Notes under the pieces: generated by a model
Databases searched by the model: none
Seen by the model: the letters and a program-made list of their open reading frames with translations, nothing else
What the model was told of the DNA's origin: nothing
Position numbers and translations under genes: made by a program
Origin: Asterias amurensis
Taxonomy: Eukaryota > Echinodermata > Asteroidea > Forcipulatida > Asteriidae
Length of the DNA: 64,000 nt
Assembly (NCBI RefSeq): GCF_032118995.1
Contig: NC_092650.1
Coordinates: 18,843,501 to 18,907,500, forward strand
Direction: 5' to 3'
Part shown: positions 42,701-53,712 of the stretch, piece after piece
Position numbering within the stretch: position 1 is the stretch's first letter
Layout: each line of letters begins with the position of its first letter

Positions 42701-45700
42701 CTCTGCAGCGATAACGATAACGATCACGACGCAAAGAGAACGCATTCTATTGGTTAAATGAGCATGTGTGTATTCTGTGTTGAGCAATTCAATCCAACAA
42801 TTAGAAAGCATTCTCTTTGCGTTCGTGACCGTTATCGTTTTCGTTATCGCTGCAGTGAAAAGAGAGATTTGGAGTTTGAACTTTGAATCCTACCTAGCTA
42901 AACATTGTTTTCTCAATGACTAGATTGTTTGTCAAGACTGATTCACAAATTCTTGATGTTTTCAAATCGTGATCATAGATGTTAAACCACTGGTTGTATG
43001 AGAGACATTGGCTATTGCCAGCTTGGTGTTTATCTTACTGTGTATGCCTTCAATATTGTATTGTTTGGTGTCCAAAAGAATGCATTTATGTTGTTAAATC
43101 TTTTGTTTGTAATACATCGCATTCTTGAGATTGTCTTTCTTGTTCCATGTACAATTTCTCCAAGGAAATGCACTTATCTAATTTGTTGTTCGTAATATTT
43201 CTTCCTACACATTTTAGAAACTTAACTGTTTGATTTAAACAAGTACTTGGAGAAGAGTTACCTCAATTGGTTATACTTCAATATTGTATAGTTTGGTGTC
43301 CAAATTATCAGAATGCATTTATTTTATTGTTTAAAGGCTGTGGACACTATTGGTAATTACTAAAAATAATTATTAGCATAAAACCTTTCTTGGTGGCGAG
43401 TAATGGGGAGAGGTTGATGGTATAAAACATTGTGAGAATCGGCTCCCTCTGAAGTGCCATAGTTTTCGAGAAAGAAGTAATTTTCAATGAATTTGATTTC
43501 GAGACCTCAGATTTAGAACTTGGGGTCTCCAAATCAAGCATCTGAACGCACACAACTTCGTGTGACAGGGGTGTTTTTTTCTTTCGCTATTATCTCGCAA
43601 GTTCAATGACCGATGGAGCTAAAATTTTCACAGGGTTGTTATTTTATGCATATGTTGAGATACACCAACTGTGAAGGCTAGTCTTTGACAATTACCAATA
43701 GTGTCCACTGCCTGCAACTTTTCTACTATACCAAACATGAGCAGGATACCAGTCATATCATGTTAACATAAAAATTTCCTTGTAGAGATTTCTCCAAGAG
43801 AATGAATTTAGTATGTGATCATATTTGTTGTTTGTAATGTTCTGAAAGTGTTTTTCATTTTTTTATCACATTTGTTGTTTGAATGTTTTATGCAAGAAAT
43901 GTTACTTTTTTGTTCCTTTAAAAATGACTAAAAAAGATTAGTCCAGTTTGTTGTTTATAATATTTCATTTTTAGGACTTACTTTATCCGAACTTAAACAA
44001 ATTCTCTAAGAGTATCCATTTATTAAGTGGTCAGATTTGTTGTATTGTAACTGTCCATGTAAGAGATTTACTTGTTTTTATCTTTTTTTGTTGCCTGCAC
44101 AGCGACCCCCTTGATTGTGTGCAATCTATCGTCACCGTGTCACACAAGATCGGAGTTTGCAGGGTTGGCCCTGCCGGCAAAGAATGCAAGACGCATTTTA
44201 AACGCCTCAGCTATGATGGCCACACCAGCATCGTGAAATGTAAGTTCATGTACTTTCATTTAAACAAGAATGATCCAATAAGCAATTTGTGTATTAAATT
44301 TGAATATCGAGACAGTTGCTTCACACATGATTCAGGGCAGGCTTTTGCACAGTTATAAGAGATGGTGAACACCCGTGCACAATTCTGAATGAATGTGTAT
44401 GGCACAATGGTACCAGGGTTTGCATCATAATCAAAGACCAAGTGTTATACAGGTTGAGCTATTACGCCCAATCCATTGTGCATCTCAACCAAAGCAGCCC
44501 AGAATAGCGCCCAAATTGCAAGCTGGTGTTTGGAATGCATGCTCCATGAACAACAAAACATGGTCAATTAGTGATCTGATTATGGATCCAGATGGCCATC
44601 TTGACATCTTGGTTGTGACAGAGTCATGGTTACACGGTGATTTGCGTGATGACGTCATATTTGCTGACCTTAACTGTACTTTGCCGGATTACCGATTCAC
44701 TCACTTGCCTCGAGAAACCCGCGGCGGAGGAATTTGTGTCATCTACCGTAGTGCACTGAAGGTGTCTGTGAACGAGACTACTCAGTTTAAATCTTTTGAA
44801 CTTCTAGATATTTCAATAACTTTCGACTCGTCTTTGTTGAGGCTTTTTGCCATATATAGGCCTCCACCGTCCACCCAGAACAGATTAACATCGGCAATGT
44901 TTTTAAGCGAGTTTTCTACCTTGCTTGAGAATACAATGTCTATCACTACTAAATTTATAATGACTGGTGATTTCAATGTACACGTTCATGATAATGCCGA
45001 CAGGGAAGCGAGAACTTTCATGGACATTCTGGATTCCGCGGACCTCTGTCAGCTTATTCAAGAACCGACCCATAAAGGGGGTCATACTTTGGATCTCCTC
45101 ATTATCCGGAAGACTGATCATCCTATCTGCGATTTTAGACTTCTTCCAGGCCAACCGTCAGATCATAAAGCCATACTAGCTGTACTTGACTTGGCACGCC
45201 CTCCTGCATCGAAGAAGTATGTTAAATACCGTAGATTGCGTGACATTGACATTGATCAGTTTAAAGGGGACATCAAATCTTCACAGCTTGTACTCTCTAC
45301 TGCCTCTACTACATCTGCATTGGCTGAACAATTCAACTTAGTGCTTCGAGATTTGCTGGATAAACATGCGCCTGAGAAAACCAAAGCTGTGACATTACGG
45401 CCTCATGCGCCGTGGTATACAGAGGAAGTACGCGACGCTAAACGATCTAAACGACGTCTTGAACGTAGAATGACCAAGTCTAATTTAGAAATTGACAAGC
45501 AGTTGTACAAGGAGCAATGCAAAACCTATCAAGATCTCATTGAGAAATCAAAATGTCAACATTATCAGACTAAAATAGCCGAGAGTGATGACAAGGATCT
45601 CTTCCGTTGTGTAAACAATCTATGTTCTCCAAGTTCGGGACACATCTTACCTGAACACTCATGTGCTAGGACGCTGGCTAATAACTTTGGCGTCTTCTTT

Positions 45701-48700
45701 CATGAGAAGGTGAAGTTAATAAGTGACACTCTCAATAATACAGTTGTTCCTGAGATTAGCGTTCAGACTACAGAGGCTTGTGATAGTCATTTTACGGAGT
45801 TCTCGCAAGTATCTGAAGAGACTGTTCTGAAAATACTCAGTGAATCTGCGTCAACGACATGCGACCTAGATCCAATACCGACTTTTCTTCTAAAAGACTG
45901 CCTAGATGTTCTGTTACCGTATATCACTCAGATTATAAATGGATCCTTGGAATCTGGAGTTGTTCCATCGATCTACAAAACGGCTCACGTGAAACCATTC
46001 ATAAAGAAACGCAATCTTCCCACCAATGATCTCAAGAACTATAGGCCCGTTGCAAATCTGATGTTTACCTTCAAGCTTTTGGAAAGAGTTGTAGCGTCTC
46101 AGCTTAAACCATACTTGCAAGAAAATGGACTTTTCTCAGATGCTCAATCGGCTTATCGTCAATATCATTCCACCGAAACCGCCATGTTACGTGTTATCAA
46201 TGATCTGCTGTTGGCTGTTGACCAGGGAAATGAGGCAGTACTCGTGCTGTTAGACTACTCTGCCGCGTTTGATACCATCGATCATGAGACATTCTTCAAC
46301 CGCTTACAGAATAGATATGGAATCGGTGGAACCGTGCTGAGATGGTTCATGTCTTATCTGAAGGACCGTTCACAAGCCGTTGTTGTTGACAAAGTCGTGT
46401 CTGATTTGTTTCCACTACCATGGGGTACACCGCAAGGTTCAGTTAAGGGTCCACTGGACTTTATCATGTACACAGGACCTGTGAGCGATGTCATTAACGC
46501 ACATAAAGGGATCCATCATATCATCTATGCGGACGACACGCAGCTGTACTTGGTAATGAAGTCTTCGGAACAAAGGGAAGCTGTTAGGAAACTTGAGGAG
46601 TGTGTTTCGGATGTTCGTGCTTGGGCGATCAAGAACAAGTTAATGCTGAATGATAAAAAAACTGAAGTTGTGCATTTCCACTCTCGGCATCGTAAGGTAT
46701 CCCTGTTACCTGATTTATGCATAGGTGACGCGAACATCAAAGCATCCGACTCCGCCAAAGATCTAGGCATTGTTTTGGACAGCACACTTGATTTAACGCA
46801 ACACACACGTAACATTTGTCGTGCCGCTTCCTTTGGTGTTTACAAAATCGGAAAGATCAGGAAATACCTGGATCAAGCCTCAACAGAGCGTTTAGTACAT
46901 GCATTTGTCTCATCAAGGTTAGATTGCAACAATAGTCTTCTCTATGGCCTTCCGAAATCCCAACTGGCAAGACTACAACTTGTACAGAATGCTGCAGCAA
47001 GATTAGTAACAATGACCAGGCGTCGAGAACACATCTCGCCAATACTTCGCGAACTACATTGGCTCCGGATTGAGTATCGTGTGGCTTTTAAGATCCTTCT
47101 CACCGCATACAAAGTTCTTCACGGTATCGCGCCCAAGTATATCTGTGACTTACTCTCCATATCCGTTCCCGAACGCAATCTTCGTTCTGCCTCACAGCTT
47201 CTCTTTGAACATGGACCTCGCACAAAAACGAAGTATGGTGACCGAGCTTTCGCGGTTGCGGCGCCACGATTGTGGAAAAGTCTACCCCAGGACATTTGTG
47301 GAGCCGCAACGGTTTCATGTTTCAAGAGAAAGTTGAAAACCTATTTTTTTAAATTGAACTGATTTCCACTTTATGGACATTATTTTTTCGGCATGTCTCT
47401 CTCTGTTTGCCTTTGCCATGTAAATTTTTTATAGTGTGCGTTTTGCGGTCGCAGAGGAGATCTTACCCTTTTTAATTCTGTCTCCTCTTTTATCAGTATA
47501 GTGGGGTTGATTTACTCTGGGTCCGTTGACGCTTATTTTTTTGTGTGTATTTTATTCTGTATATTATGTATCTTTGTAATGCTTGGTTTTTACTATATTG
47601 CTACTTTTTTAACTGCTGTGTATTTTTTTTTTTTTTTTTTTTTTAAATCCATATTGCTATTTTTGCTCATGTTTTTTAATCCTGCATTTTAATGTTTTTC
47701 TTGACTGTACAGCGCTTTGAAACAGTGTTAAAGCGCTTTATAAATGCATTTAAGTTAAGTTTAAGTTAAGTTTGCTCATTTGGTGGTTGCTATGCAAAAA
47801 GCTAGGCAACCATTTGACATAGTCTTAGGAATTCAAATGTATCTTGTGACTAATCAAGTCATTGTACAAGACTTTATTCAAATCTAAATTGCAAATGGCT
47901 TTTAGTGTAGATCTGCTTCAAATTAGGCGTTATGATTGGAAACAGAAAGCTTGCCAACCAGCAGACCTGTTTGTCTGATTACAGCCACGACTTCTAAACA
48001 ATCCTTCCTACTGCTTTTACAATGCTATCTATGCGATCTTTTTTGCATTTCCACCCCAACACATTTCCACCCCAACACATTTCCGACCCAACAGATTAAG
48101 CAGTGGCCCCAACACTAGCAAACACATAGTCTGATATTCAACAGGAAGTTAATTTTCCTCACGAGTTCAGTCGTAGGAAATTTCATATGAAGTGGAGAGA
48201 TTAATGTTTGGGGTTTTTTTTTTTCTCCCTGACAGGTTTTCCTCATACAGGTCGAATGCACCAGATTCGTGTTCATCTTCAGTACCTAGGGTATCCCATA
48301 GTCAACGACCCTCTGTATAACAACCCAGTATGGGGCCCAAAGCTCGGCAAAGGGGGTGATATACCCCACACAACAGAACAGGTATGTTGTCCTAGGTTGA
48401 GTCTTAGTTCGCAAAAGGGCACAAGTGAATGCTTTGGTACAGTAAATAGCTACTCCCACATGTGTGGTCCCCCCACCCCACCAGGAAAACTATGCCTGTG
48501 CTTCCCCCTCCTCTCTTGCCCCACAAATGAAAATGTATTGTTTTGCAACTGCACATGTTACTTGGAAATGTACTTACTATTTAGACAAATGTTTGGCTTT
48601 AGCCTTGTTCTGGTCAGCACAATGGTTTCATGCTTACATTTACATTGTAGCTATGCTTTTTTATCAAGCAGCTGTATGAACTTGGGCCGTGGCTTACTGC

Positions 48701-50838
48701 ATATGAAATTCTTTTTTTCACCGGATTCTGCTTCACTCAGGGCAGTACATTACGTGCTCCATATCGTTTCTTTTTGCATGTCTATTTCTTGCTGTTTTGT
48801 GTTCTTATAGCCTTATTTTGGGCGAACTTGCATTTTTATTTTTTTATTTTTTTTTTAAGTTCAAGTTTTTGTCTACCGTTTAGTTGCCTCTGATTTGTAT
48901 TCCGTTCTGGTTGATTAAGATCAATGTTTCTTAGGCAAGCCACTACAAGCTTTAGCTTATCTGATCCTTGCCTCTATGCACTTTCTTAGCACTATTCTTT
49001 GTATCCTTTATTGTATTTTTATAACTTTTGTGTGGAGGTTTAACGTAGTATTGAATTTTAAGTCATAGCTTGGTTTTTGTCAATGAAATGCTGTTTTATA
49101 GGCCTAAGGAGGCTCTTCAGGTTAATTTTGCTGGAGGCTTTTTATCATCACGATCAGTATATTAAGTAAATAGGCCTAGGCTTTCTGATAAAAGTTACAT
49201 TATTTCTTTCCAGGGTCATTACCAAAGTATGGCCCTTCCTTTTTTATTGAACAGAATAAATTTATTCACTGATAAAAGATACAACTTTTCTGTTTTGTAG
49301 GAGCTCTTAAACGAGTTGATTAAACAGCACTCCGCTGAGTTGGAGTCTCAAGTTATCCAGGATCCAGATGACTTTGTCAAATCAACAAGAAGCCGTCTCG
49401 TCACTGACGATCAGCAAACTAATGAGAGTGCGCCAATAGAGGGCGCTGCAGCAGTTGAGAAGTCTGAAGCCCAGTCAAAAGATATACAGTCTGTGAACAC
49501 TTCATCACTCAGTAGTCCAGATGAGACAGGAGCTGGAACTAAAAACACGAAAGCTAGTGTTGCTAATGAGAACAGAACTAGTGAGTATCAAACTAAGTGT
49601 GATGTGGACAATGAGGGCAGCATTGCTGAACAGGCTGAAGATACAGCAGATCAGCGATGCAGTAGTGCGTCTGTCAATGACCCGAATCAGACCGGAGTAA
49701 TAAGTGAACCACAGGTTGATGGGGCATTATCGTGTAAGCCAAATGGAGCTCCAGCGACTGATGGTGGAGCAGAGCGCCCTCTAGAGTCTGAGGTTTCAAT
49801 GAAGGAGGAAGACCGACGGCAGCTTGTACAGGACATGTGCAGAGAATGCAAGCTGAAACTGAGAGACCCCACCCCCGAGGAGATGGTCATGTATCTACAT
49901 GCTTTGTCTTATAAGGTAAGCCAAGGATTAGTCACCTGTGGGTTTTCGTTTGTAAAATTACCCTTTTTGCTAATCTGCTATTATTTTCTCCAGTCGATAT
50001 CCAAGGTTTTTATTAAGTGCTCAAGACCAAAGGGATGTTCTCTCCAAGACCAAGCCTACCTCTCTAAACCCTTAGTTCCCTTTGCTGGTTTTCTTGCTGT
50101 CTTTGTTGTATAAATTCTTGCTCTTTGAGTCGGATTTTTAATCCAACTTTTTTTGTTCATCCAAATTTGTTATTGTCATTTTTGTATTCATGTCCCCTAC
50201 TTGTATCAGGACAGCCTTTTTCATGCTTTTTTTTGTTTGTTTCAATATTTAGATTTTTAGTTGTTTTTCTTGGTTGTTTTTCTTTGTATTGCATTTCCAC
50301 ATTTTCATTTTGTTGTATTGTTTAATTGATCTATGTTGTTTTGACTGTATGTGTGAAGTTCAGTTTTGGGCTGCTGTGCGTGATCATAAAACAAATATTA
50401 TGAATTAATGAATTAATTTTGTGGTAAAGGTTAGGAAGAATAAATTAATCTTTTATGGAAAGATTAAACGAGCTGGCTGGACCCACTGGACATTTTGACT
50501 CGTCCTTGGTTGGTTCAACAGGCCAGTGTCATTGGGAAATCTTTTCCTGGGAGATTCTGGGAAATAAGATGTGGGAAATTAACATGGGCTAAAGGTTGAT
50601 TCTTGTTGAGATTGATTCTAAAGAGGGCGCTATCAGAAGAAGTTTGTACACGGCTCACCATTTTGGGGGACATTAATCTCCTGCCACACTGGATTTTAAA
50701 ATCACCATTTGAACAAGTCTTTTATTTGTTTTTTATCTTTGTGTTCAGGGACCAGATTTTGAATTCAGCACCCCATTACCAAAGTGGGCAGAGGAACATA
50801 TACAGAGAACAACAGGTGTGACCTCCCCATCAGACTAA
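36719..50838 (+). CDS. RPUSD2: RPUSD2, RluA-type pseudouridine synthase
   Basis: Eleven exons join in frame: 36719-37243, 38389-38476, 38649-38770, 39637-39825, 40574-40652, 41589-41637, 42512-42604, 44103-44239, 48236-48381, 49301-49915, 50749-50838; 710 residues (human 545). The enzyme converts uridine to pseudouridine in RNA. The RluA catalytic motif HRLDRLTSG holds Asp340; flanking family motifs are [52 protein letters not shown] and the C-terminal [14 protein letters not shown] chose ATG 36719 (A at -3, G at +4); the open frame upstream lacks an ATG. Its first 40 residues ([18 protein letters not shown]...) are basic and acid-free, a likely mitochondrial presequence. Extra length is an acidic, Ser/Thr-rich stretch in exons 1 and 10. 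Intron 8 holds an L2-like LINE. Confidence 0.94.
37362..37493. mobile_element. 132-bp MITE, copy 2
   Basis: 'ggataactttccgcatggtg' and 'cgccatacggaaacttttcc' are inverted ends; the centre 'ggtaaattagatactatatt' matches 7618-7749 in reverse orientation. It starts 119 bp after the RPUSD2 exon 1 donor. Confidence 0.75.
37907..38088. mobile_element. 182-bp fold-back MITE
   Basis: 'aacctgctgtcgatttcac' pairs with 'gtgaaatcgacggcaggtt'; pairing continues through 'ttaagattaatcttaggac' and 'gtcctaactcgagatagg'. Non-coding; RPUSD2 intron 1. Confidence 0.75.
39113..39420 (-). mobile_element. L2-like LINE 3' relic with (TTA)n tail
   Basis: The minus strand reads [18 protein letters not shown] and then SNSSKLASL, the final part of an L2/CR1 ORF2, then 'gcgctttataagtgctg' and (TTA)n. 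5'-truncated; RPUSD2 intron 3. Confidence 0.65.
39425..39560 (-). mobile_element. Dispersed repeat carrying a histone-type 3' stem-loop
   Basis: On the minus strand 39545-39530 reads GGCTCTTTTCAGAGCC, a perfect 6-bp stem with TTTC loop, the signature of replication-dependent histone mRNA 3' ends, preceded by 'accaaccc'. The following 'acatggttgaaccggcaag' and 'ccacaccatgcaaagctt' are shared with 28690-29050. No histone reading frame precedes it. It sits about 80 bp before RPUSD2 exon 4. Confidence 0.6.
39878..40264. mobile_element. TA-site MITE with 17-bp exact ends
   Basis: 'aatagaccgtattgaat' at 39878-39894 is exactly inverted as 'attcaatacggtctatt' at 40248-40264. 387 bp, no coding capacity. 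Shares the TAGACC terminus with 271-549, 57774-57960 and 61475-61627. Confidence 0.8.
40348..40508 (+). mobile_element. tRNA-derived SINE-B, copy 2
   Basis: 'gtggtctagttggtatgaca' and 'ggtcgtgggttcaaatcca' are the A and B boxes, followed by 'agaactctggggaaagtacc'. It starts about 226 bp before RPUSD2 exon 5. Confidence 0.65.
40940..41055 (+). mobile_element. SINE-A fragment
   Basis: 'ctagtgcactcaagccttgg', 'gtcacggtcccagtcatggc' and 'tttgtgtcctttggcaagat' in SINE-A order; RPUSD2 intron 5. Confidence 0.45.
41318..41405 (-). mobile_element. SINE-A head, tRNA-Leu-like
   Basis: The minus strand reads GTGTCATGGCCGAGTGGTTA, later GTGGGTTCGAATCCCGG and closes with GTGACAC, so acceptor ends, A-box and B-box are tRNA-like with a long variable arm. 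The anticodon arm is distorted (loop of nine), and the head is shared with the other SINE-A copies, so it is listed as SINE rather than tRNA. Confidence 0.6.
41994..42383. mobile_element. Palindromic fold-back MITE (family 3), second full copy
   Basis: TTAA-AGGAACACGTTGCC on the left, GCACTGTGTTCCT-TTAA on the right; two arms of about 190 bp meet at 'gtcaaatttttgac' near 42190. RPUSD2 intron 6, ending 128 bp before exon 7. Confidence 0.85.
42697..42857. mobile_element. CGATAACG fold-back MITE
   Basis: 'ctgcagcgataacgataacg' with 'atcacgacgcaaagagaa' is inverted as 'ttctctttgcgttcgtgacc' with 'gttatcgttttcgttatcgctgcag' in pieces. About 160 bp; RPUSD2 intron 7. One end alone occurs at 9853-9896. 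Confidence 0.75.
43331..43713 (+). mobile_element. TTAA-site MITE, family 1
   Basis: TTAA-AGGCTGTGGACACTATTGG at the left; right end 'aatagtgtccactgcct' then 'gcaac', so the right TTAA is lost. RPUSD2 intron 7. Confidence 0.8.
44393..47362 (+). CDS. LINE ORF2: APE endonuclease and reverse transcriptase
   Basis: 989 uninterrupted codons. The endonuclease (about 45-265) keeps [28 protein letters not shown] and PSDHKA. The reverse transcriptase has the priming and palm motifs [13 protein letters not shown], a TPQGS motif and the catalytic YADDTQLYL (about 705-713). The C-terminal thumb-like part follows the L2 pattern ('[10 protein letters not shown]', '[16 protein letters not shown]', 'KSLPQDI', '[10 protein letters not shown]'). 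Two departures are visible next to TPQGS: Lys and Asp replace the usual Leu residues in 'SVLGPLLF', which may impair the enzyme. It is not a host gene. Clade L2 is preferred over CR1 on YADDTQLY and the tail. Confidence 0.85.
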   Translation: MCMAQWYQGLHHNQRPSVIQVELLRPIHCASQPKQPRIAPKLQAGVWNACSMNNKTWSISDLIMDPDGHLDILVVTESWLHGDLRDDVIFADLNCTLPDYRFTHLPRETRGGGICVIYRSALKVSVNETTQFKSFELLDISITFDSSLLRLFAIYRPPPSTQNRLTSAMFLSEFSTLLENTMSITTKFIMTGDFNVHVHDNADREARTFMDILDSADLCQLIQEPTHKGGHTLDLLIIRKTDHPICDFRLLPGQPSDHKAILAVLDLARPPASKKYVKYRRLRDIDIDQFKGDIKSSQLVLSTASTTSALAEQFNLVLRDLLDKHAPEKTKAVTLRPHAPWYTEEVRDAKRSKRRLERRMTKSNLEIDKQLYKEQCKTYQDLIEKSKCQHYQTKIAESDDKDLFRCVNNLCSPSSGHILPEHSCARTLANNFGVFFHEKVKLISDTLNNTVVPEISVQTTEACDSHFTEFSQVSEETVLKILSESASTTCDLDPIPTFLLKDCLDVLLPYITQIINGSLESGVVPSIYKTAHVKPFIKKRNLPTNDLKNYRPVANLMFTFKLLERVVASQLKPYLQENGLFSDAQSAYRQYHSTETAMLRVINDLLLAVDQGNEAVLVLLDYSAAFDTIDHETFFNRLQNRYGIGGTVLRWFMSYLKDRSQAVVVDKVVSDLFPLPWGTPQGSVKGPLDFIMYTGPVSDVINAHKGIHHIIYADDTQLYLVMKSSEQREAVRKLEECVSDVRAWAIKNKLMLNDKKTEVVHFHSRHRKVSLLPDLCIGDANIKASDSAKDLGIVLDSTLDLTQHTRNICRAASFGVYKIGKIRKYLDQASTERLVHAFVSSRLDCNNSLLYGLPKSQLARLQLVQNAAARLVTMTRRREHISPILRELHWLRIEYRVAFKILLTAYKVLHGIAPKYICDLLSISVPERNLRSASQLLFEHGPRTKTKYGDRAFAVAAPRLWKSLPQDICGAATVSCFKRKLKTYFFKLN
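44393..47772 (+). mobile_element. L2-like LINE, 5'-truncated or ORF1-less
   Basis: Contains one long ORF2 frame (44393-47362) and a 3' UTR ending 'cagcgctttgaaacagtgtt', 'aaagcgctttataaatgcat' and the tandem tail (TTAAG)n at about 47751-47772, the normal L2/CR1 end. The left boundary is not certain; no ORF1 precedes it. Inserted in RPUSD2 intron 8 in the same orientation as the gene, 330-460 bp from each exon. Confidence 0.8.
48046..48093. repeat. 16-bp tandem repeat, three units
   Basis: 'catttccaccccaaca' starts at 48046, 48062 and 48078, the last with one change. RPUSD2 intron 8. Confidence 0.75.
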
Positions 50839-51013
50839 CTTCAAAGCTCCTGAAAATTCCCACAAGCTGCAATCTGATCAGACCCTCTATTGACAGATAT
50901 TGACAAGAGATTTGGGGAATCATGCTCTTGTACCAGAATCAAGGCAAAATATTCTTCTTACTCAAGTCTGATTCTCTTTTTTTTTTTGCCCTCAGAGAGT
51001 CAGCAAAGTTGTG

Positions 51014-51019
51014 ATTAAA
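51014..51019 (+). terminator. ATTAAA, possible RPUSD2 poly(A) signal
   Basis: First poly(A)-like hexamer noted after the RPUSD2 stop (50838), about 175 bp downstream. Confidence 0.3.
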
Positions 51020-51106
51020 TAGCATGAAAAATGTTTAAACCGTTAATCCAGAAACGTTTTTCAGATTAAAATGTATTTGAATCCCTCTCTCTCTAAAGCC
51101 AATTTC

Positions 51107-51240
51107 CTTTGAAGGGAATTGTTTCTCAAAATGCTATACTTTATCAACAGCTGCAGTGCTACTTACCCAGTAAGTTTTTATGCTTATTCATTTACGGAGT
51201 AATACTAATTACCAAAGGTATACATGTACACTCACTTTAA
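51107..51240 (-). mobile_element. TTAA-site MITE, family 1, half copy
   Basis: Only the outer 130 bp ('ctttatcaacagctgcagtg' to 'accaaaggtatacatgtaca') before TTAA at 51237-51240. That TTAA is also the left flank of the family 2 element that follows. Confidence 0.6.
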
Positions 51241-51843
51241 AGCCATTGGACCCTTTCGGTAAACAGTATTGTCCAAGGTCCACATTTCGTGTATCACAAC
51301 TTCTATATAAAATAACAAACCTGTGAAAATGCAGGCTCAATCGGTCATCGGAGTCGGGAGAAAATAACGGGAAAACCCACCCTTGTTTCCGCACGTTTCG
51401 CCGTGACATGACATGTGTTTAAAATAAATCTGTAATTCTCGCTATCAAGAATTGATATTGTTTTACTGTTCTCTCAAAAAGTAAAGCATTTCATGGAGTA
51501 ATATTTCAAGAGAAGTCTTTCACCACTACCTTCTGTAAACTCTATAAAATAACAAACCTGTGAAAATTTAGGCTCAATCGGTCATCGGAGTCGGGAGAAA
51601 ATAACGGGAAAACCCACCCTTGTTTCTGCACGTTTCGCCGTGACATGACATGTGTTTAAAATAAATCTGTAATTTTCGCTATCGAGAATTGATATTGTTT
51701 TACTGTTCTCTCAAAAAGTAAAGCATTTCATGGAGTAATATTTCAAGAGAAGTCTTTCACCACTACCTTCTGTAAACCCTGTAAGTTATTTGTAAATCTG
51801 TGAACTTTTTTTTTTCTGTTCCGAAAGGGTCCAATGGCTTTAA
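51237..51843 (+). mobile_element. TTAA-site MITE, family 2, with internal duplication
   Basis: TTAA at 51237-51240 and 51840-51843, ends AGCCATTGGACCCTTTCGG and inverse. The interior is duplicated in tandem: 51306-51542 and 51543-51779 are nearly identical 237-bp units, making this copy 607 bp instead of about 370. Confidence 0.85.
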
Positions 51844-52329
51844 GTCACTCGCTCCTTGCTCGTTCCTGCATGCCGAGTTGCCTGCTTTTGCTGACACAGT
51901 AATCCATCCTCAGATTTCAAAATTTAGCCTTTTTCATTGAGCCCTTTTTTTCATTTCCAAACAAACTCATTTCTTGGTGGATGGAATAAAATTTTGTTTC
52001 CACAATGATAACTTGGCAGTTACTGTACTTTATCAGAAGTAATTAAATTAAATAAGTTTAATAATGAAAACTGCTTCCTAAAATTTGAGTCTTTATTATT
52101 CCTGGTGTCTTTTCATCTGTAAATTACCAACATGCTGCAAGTGTAATTATGTTGCAAAGTCTTCCCATCATGAGAAAGTAGAGTGTGCGACAGCGCCCTC
52201 TGTCACTCGTTGTGAATATGGGATACCAGACGCCCCTCCCCCCTCCCACTAAACAAAAAATAAAAAAATAAAAATCTCAGTCGATTTATTCTTCCCATTC
52301 AAAATAAAGATATTGACTTATAGGGAGAC

Positions 52330-52400
52330 TGCCAAATAAGGCTGGATAGCTAAGTTGGTAGAGCGATGGTACAGTTAATCCCGAGGTCGTTGGTTCATTA
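52330..52400 (+). mobile_element. tRNA-derived SINE-C head
   Basis: 'aaggctggatagctaagttg' and 'gaggtcgttggttcatta' are A-box and decayed B-box; third SINE-C copy in the window. Confidence 0.5.
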
Positions 52401-53436
52401 GATGTTTAGACTCCTTGTGGAATAAATATCTGAAGTAAAAGAAGGTACTGAAAGAGTGTGTTGTGGTGGGGGCCTTTCAGTCTTCTCAGTGGCATGGCCG
52501 GCTGGCCAAAAACGCAGGAGAACCAGTCAAAATTCAAAAAGTGTTCTGGCTGAATAACTCGGTGTTGAAAAGCATCCCTTTGAATTGTTGGCACTTTCAA
52601 ATGCCGACAGGTTGTGTAGTCGTGCAGGTTAGCCACTGAAAAAGTTGAAAGCTTGCCCATAGGGGATGGGACCCTCCAGATTTGTCCTTCCAGTTGTAAA
52701 CACCAAATCACTCAGCAGGGGTATACAATATTTGTTCCAAGTAGGTGTTAATTAACTTATTCCTTCGTAAATCGTCATATTCAATTTGGCAACAGACTGT
52801 GTTCCTGTTGGTAGTATTTACCACATCGTTAAATTTCAAATCACTGGTTTGTTTTCACTCCTTTCTAAACGAAAAACAAAACAAAAACATGTGCTATAGC
52901 TGGATTCTTTCAACGCCCTTGATAATATGGTTTCCTTTTGCGGCTTCAATATACAAACAAAAGAACCGACATGTATAAAAACAGACAAAGCATTTTATTG
53001 TTTACGTAAATTAAAAACTACAAAACTTGTTGCGTTATTAACAAAGATGCGTTTTTTGTCAGTAAACCGAGTGATCAAGTTGCAAAATATATATATACAT
53101 AAATACTATTTACCCAGTTGTTTAAGGCATCTATGGTACAATGGACGCATTAAAATGTATAAATTATTATAAACCACATTTTTACATAAACATTTAATTA
53201 GGCCCCCAAATATTGTACACAACTGGTATGAAAGCAAAAATATTCCTCCACATTTACCGTTCACTACTTTTTGGCAAGCTTGCATCACTTTTGGTTTTGG
53301 GTGGGGCGAAGTTAATTCTAAGTCGCTGTCTTGATGCAGTTTTTCAGTAATCAAACGACGCGACGAAGGACTCGTTCGACTTGGGTCAAATCTACTGTCT
53401 TTAAAGTTTGTTTAAAAATATATATATATATGCACT

Positions 53437-53712
53437 TTAAAGGCACTGGACACCTTTGGCAATTGTCAAAGACCAGTTTTCTCACTTGGTGTATCACAAC
53501 ATATGCATAAAATAGCAAGTCGTTGAAAATGTTGATTCGATTGTTCATCTAAGTTGTAAGAGAATAATGAAAGAAAAACGCCCTTGTTGCACACATTCAG
53601 ATGCCTAAAATGCTTCTTTGAGTATTTGAGTGAGAAATTACCTCTTTCTCAAAAACTTAGTTCCTTCAGAGGGAGCCGTTTCTCACAAAATCAGCAGCTC
53701 TTCATTTCTCGA
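53437..53712 (-). mobile_element. TTAA-site MITE, family 1, truncated
   Basis: TTAA-AGGCACTGGACACCTTTGG at the left, interior 'cagagggagccgtttctcac'; breaks off after 'cagcagctcttcatttctcg'. Nearby 'gaccgattgagctgtaactt' at about 53757 is an inverted piece of the same family. Confidence 0.65.

Noticed and set aside
52406-52711. 101-codon minus-strand frame
   Set aside because: No domain, no splice context and repeats on both sides.
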